DNA from: Ulota crispa
Taxonomy: Eukaryota; Streptophyta; Bryopsida; Orthotrichales; Orthotrichaceae
Length of the DNA: 64,000 nucleotides
Assembly (NCBI GenBank): GCA_963920765.1
Contig: OY987251.1
Location: forward strand, 10,977,219 to 11,041,218
Direction of reading: 5' to 3'
Position 1 is the stretch's first letter; every line of letters starts with the position of its first letter. The notes beneath the pieces were generated by a model. That model ran no database searches. It was given only the letters and a program-made list of their open reading frames with translations, and was not told the origin of the DNA. Positions 50,105 through 62,302 of this stretch are shown in pieces. The position numbers and the translations under genes are program-made.

Positions 50105-50790
50105 GTCCCCTCAGGGGACAAATGGGATTAAGGGCAGGTACTTATGGCTAAACTACTTTGCATGATTTTTTGAAATTTTTATGGAAGATGGGGAATTCAA
50201 ATATCTACGTGGGAATCTAACTTTTTTTTCATTTTGACATTTATTGAAGAAATTAAAAATTAATTTTTAGGAAAGGGTCCAAATGGAGCAGCCCAAAAAA
50301 TTCTCAAAATTTGTATTAAAAATAAATAAAAATATGAAATAGGTTCTTTAGACTTATTTATAGGTGGGGAGCTTTGAATCATTCAATTTTCATAAATGAG
50401 ATGAAAGTTATGAGAAGTTTTTGTTTGTAGGTAGGTGTGGTTTCTCTCAAAATCACACCTACCTGCAAACAAAAACTTCTCATAAATTTCATCTCATTTA
50501 TGAAAATTGAATGATTCAAAGCTCCCCACCTATAAATAAGTCTAAAGAACCTATTTCATATTTTTAGTTATTTTTAATACAAATTTTGAGAAATTTTTGG
50601 GCTGCCTCATTTGGACCTTTTCTCATGAATTCATTTTTAACTTCTTCAATAAATGTCAAAATGAAGAAAAAGTTAAATACCCACGTAGATATTTGAATTC
50701 CCCATCTTCCATAAAAATTTCAAAAAATCATGCAAAGTAGTTTAGCCATAGATACCTGCCCAAAATCCCATTTGTCCACCAAAAGGGGGC
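50105..50790. mobile_element. Near-perfect 335-bp fold-back element (MITE)
   Basis: The two arms (50,105-50,439 and 50,454-50,790) are inverted copies, by eye over 90% identical, separated by 14 bases. Shared outer sequence is GGACAAATGGGATT and GGGCAGGTA; near the loop it is AAGTTTTTGTTTG and AGGTAGGTGTG. A transcript would form a 330-bp double-stranded hairpin. It interrupts copy 1 of the 357-bp tandem duplication: flanking sequences (TTTCGAAT at 50,076 and GATGAACAGAGCTC at 50,812) are contiguous in copy 2. Confidence 0.92.
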
Positions 50791-50811
50791 TTGGTGTTTA
50801 GGGGTTAAGGC

Positions 50812-51400
50812 GATGAACAGAGCTCCAGATGGTTCATGCCACTTCTTCAAAATTCCGCAAGTCGCGCGATCTATGCTTCCAACAACCCACCGCCGTCCGA
50901 TCGCCACCAGATCCCAGCCGGAATCGCACAGGAAACACGGGCGACCGTCCGATAACCGGGCAGGGGCACGAAGGGGGAGAAACTTTCACCTCGGGGCAGG
51001 CGGGGCAGTCGCCTCTCTCTCGCAGCTTAAATCGAAAACATCCAAAGCGAAACAAATTTCTCATCTATTTCACCAACGAGATCATCCATCTCACCTATGA
51101 TATTATCCAATTTCCCAAAGAGGCCATCCATCAAACTTCACAGATTTCGAACGAAAGTCATCCATAACGATGAACAGAGCTCAGACAATTCATCCCACTT
51201 CTTCAAAATTCCGCAGGTCGCGCGATCTATGCTTCCAGCAACCCACCGCCGTCCGATCGCTACCAGATCCCAGCCGGAATCGCACAGGAAACACGGACGA
51301 CCGTCCGATATCCGGGCAGGGGCACGAACGAGGAGAAACTTTCACGTCGGGGCAGATGGGCAGGGGTGAGGGTCGTCTCTCTCTCTCGCAGCTTCTAATG
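50812..51400. repeat. GC-rich tandem duplication, period about 357 bp
   Basis: Two direct copies start GATGAACAGAGCTC at 50,812 and about 51,170. Both run through TTCAAAATTCCGCA, CGCGCGATCTATGCTTCCA and AACCCACCGCCGTCCGATCG to GGGGCAGG. GC content is much higher than in the surroundings. It may derive from a gene promoter or 5' leader, but no protein similarity was recognised in any frame. Confidence 0.9.
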
Positions 51401-51454
51401 CGCAAGCGCAAGCGATGGACGACGACTCTTTAGTCGATTGATGGCTATGGCCGA

Positions 51455-52085
51455 GGCCGATACCACCTGCAACCTTCGAGCCATAGCTACTAAGCTTACC
51501 ACACGATTACCTTAACAAACACTATTCTCATTATCTCTTTTAGATTTTCATTTTTGAGCGCCAAATCGATTTATTACAGCCTATTTTTCTGCAACAATGT
51601 GCGTAGGCTTGTTGTAATGAAATGAGATTACTAACTCTGGTTTTAAGAAGAAGCTGGAGCGGCGTGATGCTGAAGCGGCGATTCGGAGGCGGTTGAAGTT
51701 TGGAGTTGGAGCTGTGATGACGACGTAGTTAGATCCGGACAGGTTACTGGATTTTTTAGAGGAGGCGGCTGAGCCCGATACCACCTGCAAGCATCGTGCC
51801 ATAGCTACTAAGCTTACCACACGATTACCTTAACAAACACTACTCTCGTTATCTCTTTTAGATTTTCATTTTGAGCGCCAAATCGGTTCATTACAGCCTA
51901 TATTTCTGCGACAATGTGCGTTATGATGAGATGAGATTGCAGACTCTGGTTGGAGGAGGAAGCTGGAGCGGCGTGATGCTGAAGTGGCGATTTATTATTG
52001 TCGTGGTGGAGGTTTGGAGGGAGCTGTGATGATGAAGTAGTAGATCCGGACAGGTTACTGGATTATTTTGGAGGAGGCAATGTGG
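51455..52085. repeat. 318-bp tandem duplication upstream of PP2A-B55
   Basis: Direct copies at about 51,455-51,770 and 51,771-52,085. GATACCACCTGCAA occurs at 51,459 and 51,777, and GATCCGGACAGGTTACTGGA closes each copy. The second copy ends about 70 bp before the PP2A-B55 start codon, so the duplicated unit probably contains promoter and 5' leader sequence. Confidence 0.9.
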
Positions 52086-52152
52086 TAAAGACAGCAGCGG
52101 GAGGTGCAAGGGTTTGGCATTAGGGCGTGAGGTTGGAGTGAGTGAGAGAGGG

Positions 52153-55100
52153 ATGATCGCAGGAGGGGGCGCAATTGTGGCGCCCGCGTCCGGGTTGCCG
52201 TCTTCGTCGTCGAGCAAGCCTTCGCCTTCGTTAGAATGGAAATTCTCACAAGTGTTTGGAGAGCGTGCTGCGGGAGAGGAAGTTCAAGAAGGTGCGCATT
52301 TTACTTCTCGTTGATCGAAGCTTTTGATAGTTCGTTAAATGTTGCTTAATGCATGTCTAGTCGGGCAGGTATGTAGTAGAGAGCTTAGAAAAGGTTATGG
52401 GGAAGGGATGTTGGTGAGATTCGGTGCATGTGTTTTGTTTTTTCAGCTACGGAAATGTTTTGATGAGAGCTTGGAAAGTTTGGCAGTGGCTTTGCAATGC
52501 TGGCATGCTTATTCACCCTAGTGAAGAGATTCAAGTATATCTAGATTGTGGATAGTTAAGAACCATTGATGCAATGTGGTGTTCTGTTGTCTAAAGCTCT
52601 GGATCCTAGATTACTGCTTCATGTTTACTCTCAATTTGGCGTTTTTTTATTTGCGCTGGTCGGAGCTCTTGATCATACCTTTGCTGTGGTGTTAGAGTTT
52701 CAGAATGCATGCCTAGGCGGGAATAAAGAGTGGAAAGGTTACTGGAGAGTGTGATTGTAGGATTCGGATATTATTTTGTTTTTCCAGTTAAGGAGGTTTA
52801 CAATCAGTGATGAGGTTGGTGTTTTGATAGTGTTTTCTTCTGCTGTCGTTTTCCAATGCTGGCACCATTGTTTGCGCCCGTGAGTGAAATATTCAAATAT
52901 TCACCTCAGTCGCATTTGAGGAGTTTGATGAATTGCCACTTTCCTTGTTGTCCAAGCTTTAGATTTTAATTTACTGGCAGGATTTTACTTTCTTAGTCTC
53001 AGATCAGTTTGGAAAATGGTTCCTCAATCTGTGGGAGCGTCGGTCCTCATGATCGTCTGGAATTTGAGCTCTTGTATTGATGTACCTCGGAACCTTGTCG
53101 AGCATGTGCGTCAAGGCCCTACCTTTTAATGGAGTTTGTACAGAGCCTAATAGACATCTTGGAATGAAAGCCTAATAGCCTAAAAACTGATTGCGTCGCA
53201 TCCAGCTACTCTTTTAGAATATCTCATGTATCCGCGAGCTCATATGGAAAATACAATTGCTTAGAGTTTTCTTCTCGGGAGTGGAGTGAATCGAAGGATT
53301 GAGGGGCACATTCGTTGTATTTTCGGGGCTTTAGTTCTCGCTATTCTGTAACGTGCATGTATTGTTGACTAGCCATTGATTCGCGTTAGCGAATTATTGT
53401 ACCTTCTAGTTATGTATTTGCTGATGAAGCTTTACAACCCTAGCACCATTCTTTTAGATAGACCGGTTACTCATTCAACTTAATGCAGTACAATTCTTGC
53501 ACAGGAGATTTCTTGATAAATCACGAATTCTTCCTATTGTGGCCATCTTGGTCTTTTCATGGTTTTTTCCTTTCAAAATCATTGTGAGGGGCACATATTA
53601 CGTGAAGATCCACTTTATGCGAGCTGTCGTCATGATCTGCTAAATTCATCGACACCTTATTAACTTAGATTTCCAAATGTGGCAGTTGATATTATTTCAG
53701 CCATTGAATTCGACAAAACTGGGGAGCATCTAGCAACTGGCGATCGAGGCGGGCGTGTCGTCTTGTTCGAAAGAACCGATGGCAAAGATGTAAGATTTAA
53801 GACTTTGAAAATAATCACTACTTCCACATTTTTTGAGTGCTGTTCGTTTACAGTCTTCTATTTTAAAGTCAACCACACTAGTTGAATTGGTCACCTGAGT
53901 TCTTGGAGTATTTGTTTACCAAGATTGTGCTCTGAAATGTGCAGCAACGAACTCGAAGAGAGTTGGAGAGAGCTGATTATCCTACACCCAGACATCCAGA
54001 ATATCGTTACGCTACCGAGTTTCAAAGTCATGAACCCGAGGTACTTTCTTTGTTCTCCGTGGGTGTAAAGCTTCTATATTGCGTCTAACGAGGGCAGGTC
54101 GGAAACCTAAGTTTAGTTATTGTTCAAGTTATTTACTGAATGCAAGGCATTTTGTGCAGTTCGATTACCTTAAAAGTTTGGAAATCGAGGAGAAGATCAA
54201 CAAAATCAGGTGGTGTCAAACTACGAATGGTGCTAGGTTGCTACTCTCCACAAACGACAAGACTATAAAACTCTGGAAGGTATATTCTTGTGACATCACT
54301 GCTGTTAATGATAGTATCCCTTCTAGCGTGAACCTGCATTGGCATGTCTTCACCTGTATTACTAAATATATTTTTCTCCTAGAGTGATCAATGTCGGACC
54401 TTTCCATCTCAAGCTGCGGAAAGTGGTTGACGTGATAGTATTGTGGCTTTTGCATGATGCAAATCTATCATTACTGTGATTGGTTGCTTCTGCCGTACCT
54501 TACCTCTCTGCATCAGCCTGGAACTGTACATTGTAATAAGTGAAATTTGTGCGCATTTACTTGGTCTCACTGTTCAGCTGGTGACCTGCTTTGAGAATGC
54601 ATTGGTTGGTTATATGATTACATTTGCAATAATTTGACGGATCTCTAGCTTCGTGTGGTATATTCAGGTCTCAGAGAAGAAAATGAAGAACGTTTCCAAC
54701 TTGAATCTAGATCCATCTCAACACGTGGGCAATGGGAACCCTGCGGTGAACCCTAGTTCTTTTTCTCCGAGATCGATGAATGGAAATGGTGTAAGGAGAC
54801 CTGTCACCAATGATAGCTCTAATTTTGTATTCCCACCTGGCGGCATCCCTTCCCTTCGATTGCCTACGGTAATTATACGTACCTTCTATCTATGATTGTA
54901 TACGTATTATATTGCCGCTGTATTCCATAAGGTGGGAGTTTCGTGTGTAGAATAAATCTGCATATGTTGTTGCATAACTTCAATAGAGCCCTGTAAAGTA
55001 ATATTATGGACTATGGCAATGCACCATCTGAACATCACCCCTCCCGAATTTCCAGAAAATTTATTTGGAGCCAATTCAGATGAATTTGATGAACTGATGG

Positions 55101-58100
55101 CTTTACTAGGATTTTTTTGATACATTTCGTGATTGTTTTTTCATTCTACCGTTATCTAACTACAGTGTTATCTTGTTGTTCCAGGTGTGGAGCTCTGAGA
55201 CAGCGCTTATGGCAAAATGTAGAAGAGTGTATTCCAATGCTCATGCTTATCATATCAACTCTATTTCTAATAACAGGTTGGAAATGAAATTTGTTGTCTT
55301 ATCTTGGCTGACGTGCTTATGCTTTAGGTTTTTGCTCAAACATTGAGTCCGGATTTATTTCGGCAATAGTCAGATTGTTTTATTCAACTTCGTAATTCTT
55401 GCTTGAATGCATCGACGAAACTCTGTAAGAAGAATTCAAGGTCGCTGATTCTTGAATGCTCTTTGAACTGACAAATTGTGTGTATTGTCAACGAGCAGTG
55501 ATTGCGAAACGTACATATCCGCTGATGATCTGAGAATCAATTTATGGAACTTGGAGATCAGTGACCAAAGTTTTAATATTGTTGATATTAAGCCTGTCAA
55601 TATGGAAGATCTTACAGGTGAAAATAGCTGATCATGATGCGGAAATCAAGCAGTTGTTCTTTTTGACTATCATGGAAAACTTGTTAATAGCATGATGTTT
55701 GCTTATTCTTAACATTAGATGTGCTTGTTATTGACAATAGACGTGGGTTTGTGGTATCAGAGGTCATCACTTCTGCTGAGTTTCACCCAACCCATTGCAA
55801 CATGTTAGCTTATAGTAGTAGCAAGGGTTCCATCCGCCTTATTGATATGCGACAGTCGGCCCTCTGTGACAGACATTCTAAGCTGTAAGAAACCCGAGCC
55901 CTCTCAAATAGCTCTTATCGATTGAATGCCTTGCTGAGAAACTGATTAATAATTTATCTGTTGTTGAAGTTTAGCATATGCGTCACTGTTTTCATTTCTC
56001 GTAATGACGTCTTTCATTCTTGAATACCTATGGATATGATAAGACTGTCCATATTTTTTGCAATCCTGTGCGGCCATCTTTTTATGCTGTTTAAACTTGA
56101 GGGTTATCTTTGCAATTTATAATTGGTGCCTGAATTTGCAAAATAATCCATTATTAGGTTTGAGGAGCAAGAGCCTGCAGGGACAAGATCATTCTTTACC
56201 GAGATCATAGCGTCAATATCTGACATCAAGTTTGCTAGAGAAGGCCGTTACATACTCAGCAGGGACTACATGACTCTTAAGGTCTGTACAGGGATGTCGA
56301 AATTCCTGAGTATTTCATGTTCGGTCGTTGGTTTGTTGTGTCATGTGGGATGTATCAGGTTAGAAAAACCGTACTTTCTGTTCACGATGGTGCTAAAAAT
56401 GGCCTTGTTTACATTCCTAATACTTCTTTTTGTTTGTGAATTTGGTATGATAGTTGTGGGACTTGAACATGGAAGCTTCTCCTGTCGCTACTTTCGAAGT
56501 ACATGAATATTTACGGCCCAAGGTGCGTAGGGTAGTAAAACAGAGTTCATATGGACAGACACCCTTTTGAAATGGGACTTTCTTAACTCGTTTGTTAGTC
56601 TTTTGTTGAACCTTTTTTCTTAGTACTTGTGACCCTCTCGATCCTCTATTTCCTGTTTATTTTTTATTGATCTGGTGATTGTTAGATTGTAATATAATCC
56701 GACAGGCCAAGATTTTGATTGCTTTGGGATCCATAAAATAGGATTAATTCCTCCACCGCTAAAATCATCATATAATTTGTTTGAGTACGTCCTACTTTGA
56801 TGAAGTTTGGTGCTAAGATTTGCTCCCAAGATTGTTCATTGGATTTTTTGTGCTACGGCTTCTAATAACTAACTGTACCTTCTATGTTTGCAGCTTTGTG
56901 ATTTATACGAGAATGACTCAATATTTGACAAGTTCGAGTGCTGCCTCAGTGGAGATGGGCAGCGCGTAGCTACTGGTTCTTATAGGTTTGTTGCATCTTA
57001 CTGACATTCTTGGCGGAACTGTTTTTGAAACGGATGTAGTTAATATTCATTTGCATGGGGTAAATCTTTAGTGTTATGGAATTCTACATGAGCATAGTTC
57101 GGATGATTATGGTGGTATTGTGTGAAGTACCAATTGCTCTAAATAGTACTAAGGGATGTTCATCCATTCTCATTGATGAATATCTCGTGCATCCAGTTGC
57201 TAGTCGTATCTCAGCCTGACTTATAGCTGTCAATGTTGTCAACCCATGTGGTGGTCATCGAAGGGACCCGCACGTTGTATGTACTATCTTGTGTCTTCCT
57301 TCTGCTTCCAGTATCCTGTCGCATACATATTTAATCGAGGAAAATCTAACGATAGGAACTTGGTTTACAGCAATTTATTTCGTGTGTTTGGAGCTTCTTC
57401 TGGAAGTGAAGAGGCATCGACCTTGGAAGCAAGCAAAAGCCCCAATAGGTATGCAATCGACCTTTTCTTGTTGTATAGGCTCCTTTCTCTCTGGAATTTG
57501 CTGCTGTGTATGTCTTGGTACTACGTTGCCTTCTTTCCTAGTCATGGCTTCCTTTTACCCTCTGTTTCCCATCGAAGCAATCCTTTAATGTAGTTTCATG
57601 CTCTACCTTGTATATGCTTCGTCACGACAGTAGGCGGCTGGCGACACCATCAAAACCTCCAAGTAGATTTGCCAACCTTGCTCGGGGTGGCCGCAACACC
57701 AGTAGACAAGGTACCTCATTCTCCGATTTATCTCCCTTGTCACCGGGTTTCTTCAGTCATGTGTTGTTTTCTCCTTGGTCACCTTGAATGCGATTGAACA
57801 GTCCAATATTCATATGGAAGCTCTTCAGAAAGGTCTTTTAAATCCGTTTCCACAAAAAAGTAATTTGTAGAGCCATTTTACACCTTTACATAAGTCTAGG
57901 AAGTGCTTCTAGATAGCAATTTGTAGTTTCTCTGTAAAACTTGGTTTTATGATTAGGCTCCTGTAACCTTTCGTCGTATAAGGTAGCAACACCCATAACC
58001 ATCACTGTACCCATAACCATCACCTCTAAAATCTTGGAAAATCTGTGGAAGTGAATAGATGTAATTACAAGGATGTACAACATGTGAACATGAAACCCTA

Positions 58101-58575
58101 GTGTTGGTATTAGGTGCAATTGCAGTCGGCTCTTTAAAAATTCACAACTTATTCTCAAAGTATCCAAATAATACATTTGAAAGTGCAAACTCATCATTTT
58201 TCTCTTGATCCTATAATTTGCTAGATGTTTATTAATAGTCATCATGTTCAAAACCCTTAATTTGACGGTTATGGGTGCTGCTACCTTAATGTACTACATA
58301 CTTTGATTTAATCTTAAGAGCGTGCTTCGATTTTCAGAGCAATTGTACAGACTCACCTTTCACCATAATCTCATACAGTCTACTCGAGTTGTGGAGTATA
58401 GATTGACGTTGATGCACTAAATGCAGGGCCAGGAGCCGACGGGACCTCAGGATCATCGGATTTCAACGGAGGGCCGAATGATTTCGCATCAAAGCTGTTA
58501 CATCTAGCCTGGCATCCGCACGCCAACGTTATTGCTTGCGCTGCCTCCAACAGCTTGTACATGTACTACGCGTAG
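52153..58575 (+). CDS. PP2A-B: PP2A regulatory subunit B55, 14 coding exons
   Basis: The regulatory B subunit of protein phosphatase 2A directs the catalytic C/scaffold A dimer to phosphoprotein substrates. Coding exons: 52,153-52,291; 53,686-53,789; 53,945-54,040; 54,160-54,279; 54,668-54,868; 55,185-55,276; 55,499-55,617; 55,761-55,884; 56,158-56,281; 56,454-56,522; 56,894-56,985; 57,371-57,448; 57,631-57,710; 58,427-58,575. All junctions are GT-AG, phases match, and the sum is 1,587 nt (528 aa plus TAG). Landmarks: [20 protein letters not shown] near the N-terminus, [101 protein letters not shown], and the C-terminal [15 protein letters not shown] with SLYMYYA. This is the seven-bladed WD40 propeller of the B55 family (plant members are about 500-515 aa). 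The start was chosen because only this ATG precedes the conserved N-terminus in frame. No disabling change was seen. Confidence 0.95.
57981..58286. mobile_element. MITE, TA target site, family 1 copy 2, in PP2A-B55 intron 13
   Basis: 306 bp. The left end is AGGTAGCAACACCCATAACC and the right end, on the minus strand, AGGTAGCAGCACCCATAACC. TA flanks both sides (57,979-57,980 and 58,287-58,288). It is homologous to 573-850. Its inverted repeats are better preserved than in copy 1. It lies between exons 13 and 14, well away from the splice sites. Confidence 0.88.
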
Positions 58576-60079
58576 GACTAGAATCCCTTTATTTTCAGTT
58601 CACCCCCATATTCTTATTGCTCCGCTCTTTTGTGGAGTACCCTTCCCTTCGAACTCTCTCTCATCTGCATAACCCAGATAGAGAGAAACTTGAAAGGAAG
58701 GGCGGTGGTCTTCTTCTACAAAAAGCAAACGCACCGATTGCGTTTGCTTCTATTTATGATTTGGTCTGTTTAGAAAAATGTGAGGTTTAGACGAGTTTGG
58801 GTTAGTGGTTTGGTTGGGTGGGTTTAGAGAAGAAGGCATGTGGTTCCTTTTTTTTGGAAAAAGGTCACATTTTTTTCTATTAGATCTTTGCTAAGTAGTA
58901 ATTTATCTACGACATGCCTCACCCCTAAATTTCTGTGGAGGCATGCACTATACGGCTACAAGTTGCCATCATCATTTTGATTCGCAAAGAAGAAAAGTTT
59001 GCTGCACTCACCGTCAAGCGACGACGCGGTCTTGTAGTGCCCACCTTGGATGAGGTTTTTGCTCTCATCACTAAGGAAAGAGGCTCTAGCTTCAATTTGT
59101 TCCGTTTTTCTCTTCGACTGGTCCTTTATGGGAGTTGGGAGGGGCTAATTTATTATCTTGCTTAGTTTAGCAGATGACGTTTTAATTTTATTCTTTTGTC
59201 CTATTGGTTTTTGCTTTGTATTCCTCGTTTGCACCGTTGGTCATTACCATGGGCTTTTAAGAAGTTCGGTTTTGTTGAGGTTGTGGTTTGGAGTCTTTGG
59301 ACGTTCCTAAGGTCATTCGTTTGTAAGTGTTTTAGGGTTAATTTCACGCTGCATTAGAAGTGGCCACGGTAATCAGATTTTTCCAACTTCAGAAAATTCA
59401 AATCCTTAAAATTGCCATGCTTCTTGCAAGAAACTTGCTGGAATGTTGTTGCCGATTTCTCTTTCTGTTGTTTTCTAACACACTTTTGCAGTTCTCTCTA
59501 ACTCCTTTGTTGCTTCTGCAGTTCTCTGACTCTGATGCAGTATGGAAGTTGGCCCTTATCAGGATTTAACAGTGTTTAGGGGATTTTGTGCTTTGTCTTC
59601 CGCAGTGTGCAATGGAACAGGAATAGCCTGATTAATAATCTGAAACGCTGGTATTCAATTACTGTCAACGAAACATGGTAAGATTAATGGTTGCACTTTA
59701 AATTCTAGTTTGAGTTTTTGTGCTAAATCGAAGTTTAATAACCATATAGAAAACTATGGAAGATTTGCTTCTTTTTGAGTTTTTAATATGTCTCCGCTCC
59801 TGAAGTATGGGAGTCGCAGAAAAAATGAGCATAGGCACTTGGCAAATTCACTTCAGTCTCATACCCGAACTCAAATTTCAAGGTCGCTATCTTGGTAACA
59901 ATGGTCACATGCCAAATTTAGAAGTTTTTGTAAATGTAAGGGCAGTTGGAGATGTGTCCAAAGGTCTAAGCAAGTCAAAACTAAATGATCTCGGAACGTA
60001 TTCGAAACCATCTAGCGCATTTTGCAGTTGATGCCATATTTATTCCTTGAACGTCGGATGGGTGGCTGTGCCTACCCTC
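58576..60079. other. 3' flank of PP2A-B55, no further gene seen
   Basis: The first few hundred bases probably hold the 3' UTR. Short open frames at 58,536-58,790, 58,935-59,165, 59,360-59,569 and 59,807-60,031 show no recognisable similarity and no supporting splice structure. One of them, 59,807-60,031 (74 codons), starts at ATG and is the only one I would keep as a weak candidate. Confidence 0.5.
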
Positions 60080-60081
60080 TA

Positions 60082-60951
60082 CAGTACAGTACTAGGCAAG
60101 CATGAATTGTCCGATGCCTTGCTATAGTTCATAATATACAGCAAAATTGAGATTTTGTTGTTTTGAATCGAAGAGATTGATTCTTATGCAATCCCAACCA
60201 AGCATACCAAATTTTGATTCCAAAAAACCAAAACCCTATTTTTGGTGAATTATTTTGTAGTAAATTCATGATTTTACATGAAAATTGATTGAAGAAAATT
60301 TGTGATGAATTTTGTAGATTTGATTGCATGGATATGTTGGAAACATCCATACTCACATTTTCCCTTCTAAAAAGAACCCCCTTAAGTAACAAAATTATGA
60401 TCAACAAAGAGTTCAATGTGAGGGTTGGTAAGACCAAAATTTGTAAAATAGATATTTCTATTTTTTAACTATTTTTTGGCTCTATAAACTTATTGTCATG
60501 TTCAAAGGTACAAATTTAGTCACAATTTATGAATCAAATCACAAGAGTTAATTATCGTAAAGATATATCTATTTTACAAATTTTGGTCTTACCACACTTC
60601 ACATTGAACTCTTTGGTCGATCATAATTTTGTTACTTAAGGGGGTTCTTTTTAGAAGGGAAAATGTGAGTATGGATGTTTCCAACATATCCATGCAATCA
60701 AATCTAAAAAATTCATCACCGATTTTCTTCAATAAATTTTCATGTAAAATCATGAATTTACTACAAATAAATTCACAAAAAATAGAGTTTTAGTTTTTTG
60801 GAATCAAAATTTGGTATGCTTGGTTGGGATTGCATAAGAATCAATCTCTTTGATTCAAAACAACAAAATCTCAATTTTGCTATATATTATGGGAAGTCCT
60901 TTGAATTGCAATAATGCATCAAACAATTCATGCTTGCCTAGTACTGTACAG
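60082..60951. mobile_element. Intact palindromic MITE (870 bp), CAGTAC termini
   Basis: Long inverted arms (about 60,082-60,470 and 60,540-60,951) flank a short central region. The ends read CAGTACAGTACTAGGCAAGC and, on the minus strand, CTGTACAGTACTAGGCAAGC, beside TA on both sides (60,080-60,081 and 60,952-60,953). CAGT-type ends with a TA target resemble pogo/Tc1-mariner MITEs. It is the same family as the split copy at 12,780-13,135 / 47,656-48,183. No coding capacity. Confidence 0.88.
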
Positions 60952-60953
60952 TA

Positions 60954-62126
60954 GTTTCTATAGTGGTGTGGTATGTGCAAGATAGGCAACATGGGACCTC
61001 ACACTGTCTTTGAATCTTCTCACAAATTGGGTTATCAAAAAATACAAGTGCATTTGCTAAGATTGTTTTTTGCTTTCCATGATAAAACATGTGTCTATGA
61101 TCACTTTTACAAAAAAGTGAATTGAAAAAGAACTTTTTTCTGTAACTTAGCTTGTTTTTTGGTGACGAGAGGACAATTTTCATCCTTGTTGACGTTTAAG
61201 GGTTAATTGAATTTGGACTATTCATGTAGTTTTGGAGTTTTGACTTTGTTTGCAAAACATTCAGATATATCTTGATGTTGAGGGACATACAAATCTCCCA
61301 TTGATTTGCAAAATTGTACCAATGTGTTTTATGGTTCTCCCAACATTTTTCAAAGATCTCTCAATGTTTTGCGAAAAGCTCTGAATGTTTTGCATAAATC
61401 TATGAATCTATCTCTTTGTGTTTTGCATGGATCATAAGGACAACATTGAGAGATCCTTCCTTTCTAAATTTTGGAGAGTCAGAAATTAAGAAAATACACC
61501 AATTTGATGAGTGGAAGTGCATTATCATTTGTATATACAAAACGAATAGTGAATCAATTTTAATCAAATTCCCATAATTGGTGTGGGATTTAAGATGTGC
61601 AAGTTCCTGATTCTCTTGGTCCTAGACAGGTTCAATGAACAATATAATTTGGCAAAGGTTTATTGGTGATACAAGGTTGTACAAGAATCTCAGTTCTCAA
61701 TATGTTTTGTACAGTTGCGGGAATAATACACACATTCCACAAGGATCTTGCAAGGAGATTTGTTGGATACAATTGATGCATATGAGCTTAATCCTTTGAG
61801 TGTGATTCTTAGCATGACAATTACTCCGATTATTTGACAAAAATTGTTTGCACCCCTAAAGGATGTTGCCTACCAAAAATGGTGGCTATACTCATACAAG
61901 GATCATTTAGTACTTTGAAGAAATGGCTTTATGACAAATTTAAAAAATTCCCCAAAAAATCCTAGTTGACTAGTAGTATGTTTGTGACTTTGTTCAAAAT
62001 TTACAACTCCAATGAGATTCATGTGCTACCCATATCCCATCCATGTACAGTACAACACAAAAGAGCCTATACAATACATCAACATCCTTTAGGGGTTAAC
62101 TAGTTGTTGGCGCTTGCTACGCTACT
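60954..62126. other. No gene seen
   Basis: AT-rich intergenic DNA. Around 61,330-61,440 short variants of CAATGTTTTGC recur. Isolated AAGGGTTAA / AGGGGTTAA motifs at 61,198 and 62,092 recall the ends of the element at 48,575 but do not form a pair of inverted ends. Confidence 0.55.
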
Positions 62127-62250
62127 CATTCATTGTTAAAATTTTATTAGAATTTTTCTATGTCAAATAAAATGTAAAATACGCATTCACCATTAGAATT
62201 CTATTAGAATTTTCATGTGTTAAGTAGAATGCAAAGTAAAAATTTCAAGA
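62127..62250. repeat. Short tandem duplication (about 65 bp)
   Basis: Two imperfect direct copies share TTATTAGAATTTT and a following TATGT-CAAATAAAATG / CATGTGTTAAGTAGAATG-like block. Confidence 0.55.
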
Positions 62251-62302
62251 AGTTTTCAAACTGTATCTATGTGATAATCTCATAAACATTGGAGATACAA
62301 TA

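Noticed and set aside
50813..51433. Arg/Ser-rich frames in the GC-rich duplication as a gene
   Set aside because: Several frames are open at once in both copies, the reading frames are not preserved between copies, and no domain is recognised.
52114..52152. Upstream TTG extension of PP2A-B55
   Set aside because: The first in-frame ATG is at 52,153 and sits just before the conserved N-terminus; no evidence for a non-ATG start.
48579..62100. TTTAGGG-like motifs as telomeric repeats
   Set aside because: Single scattered AGGGGTTAA motifs without tandem arrangement; at 48,575-49,008 they belong to inverted-repeat ends.
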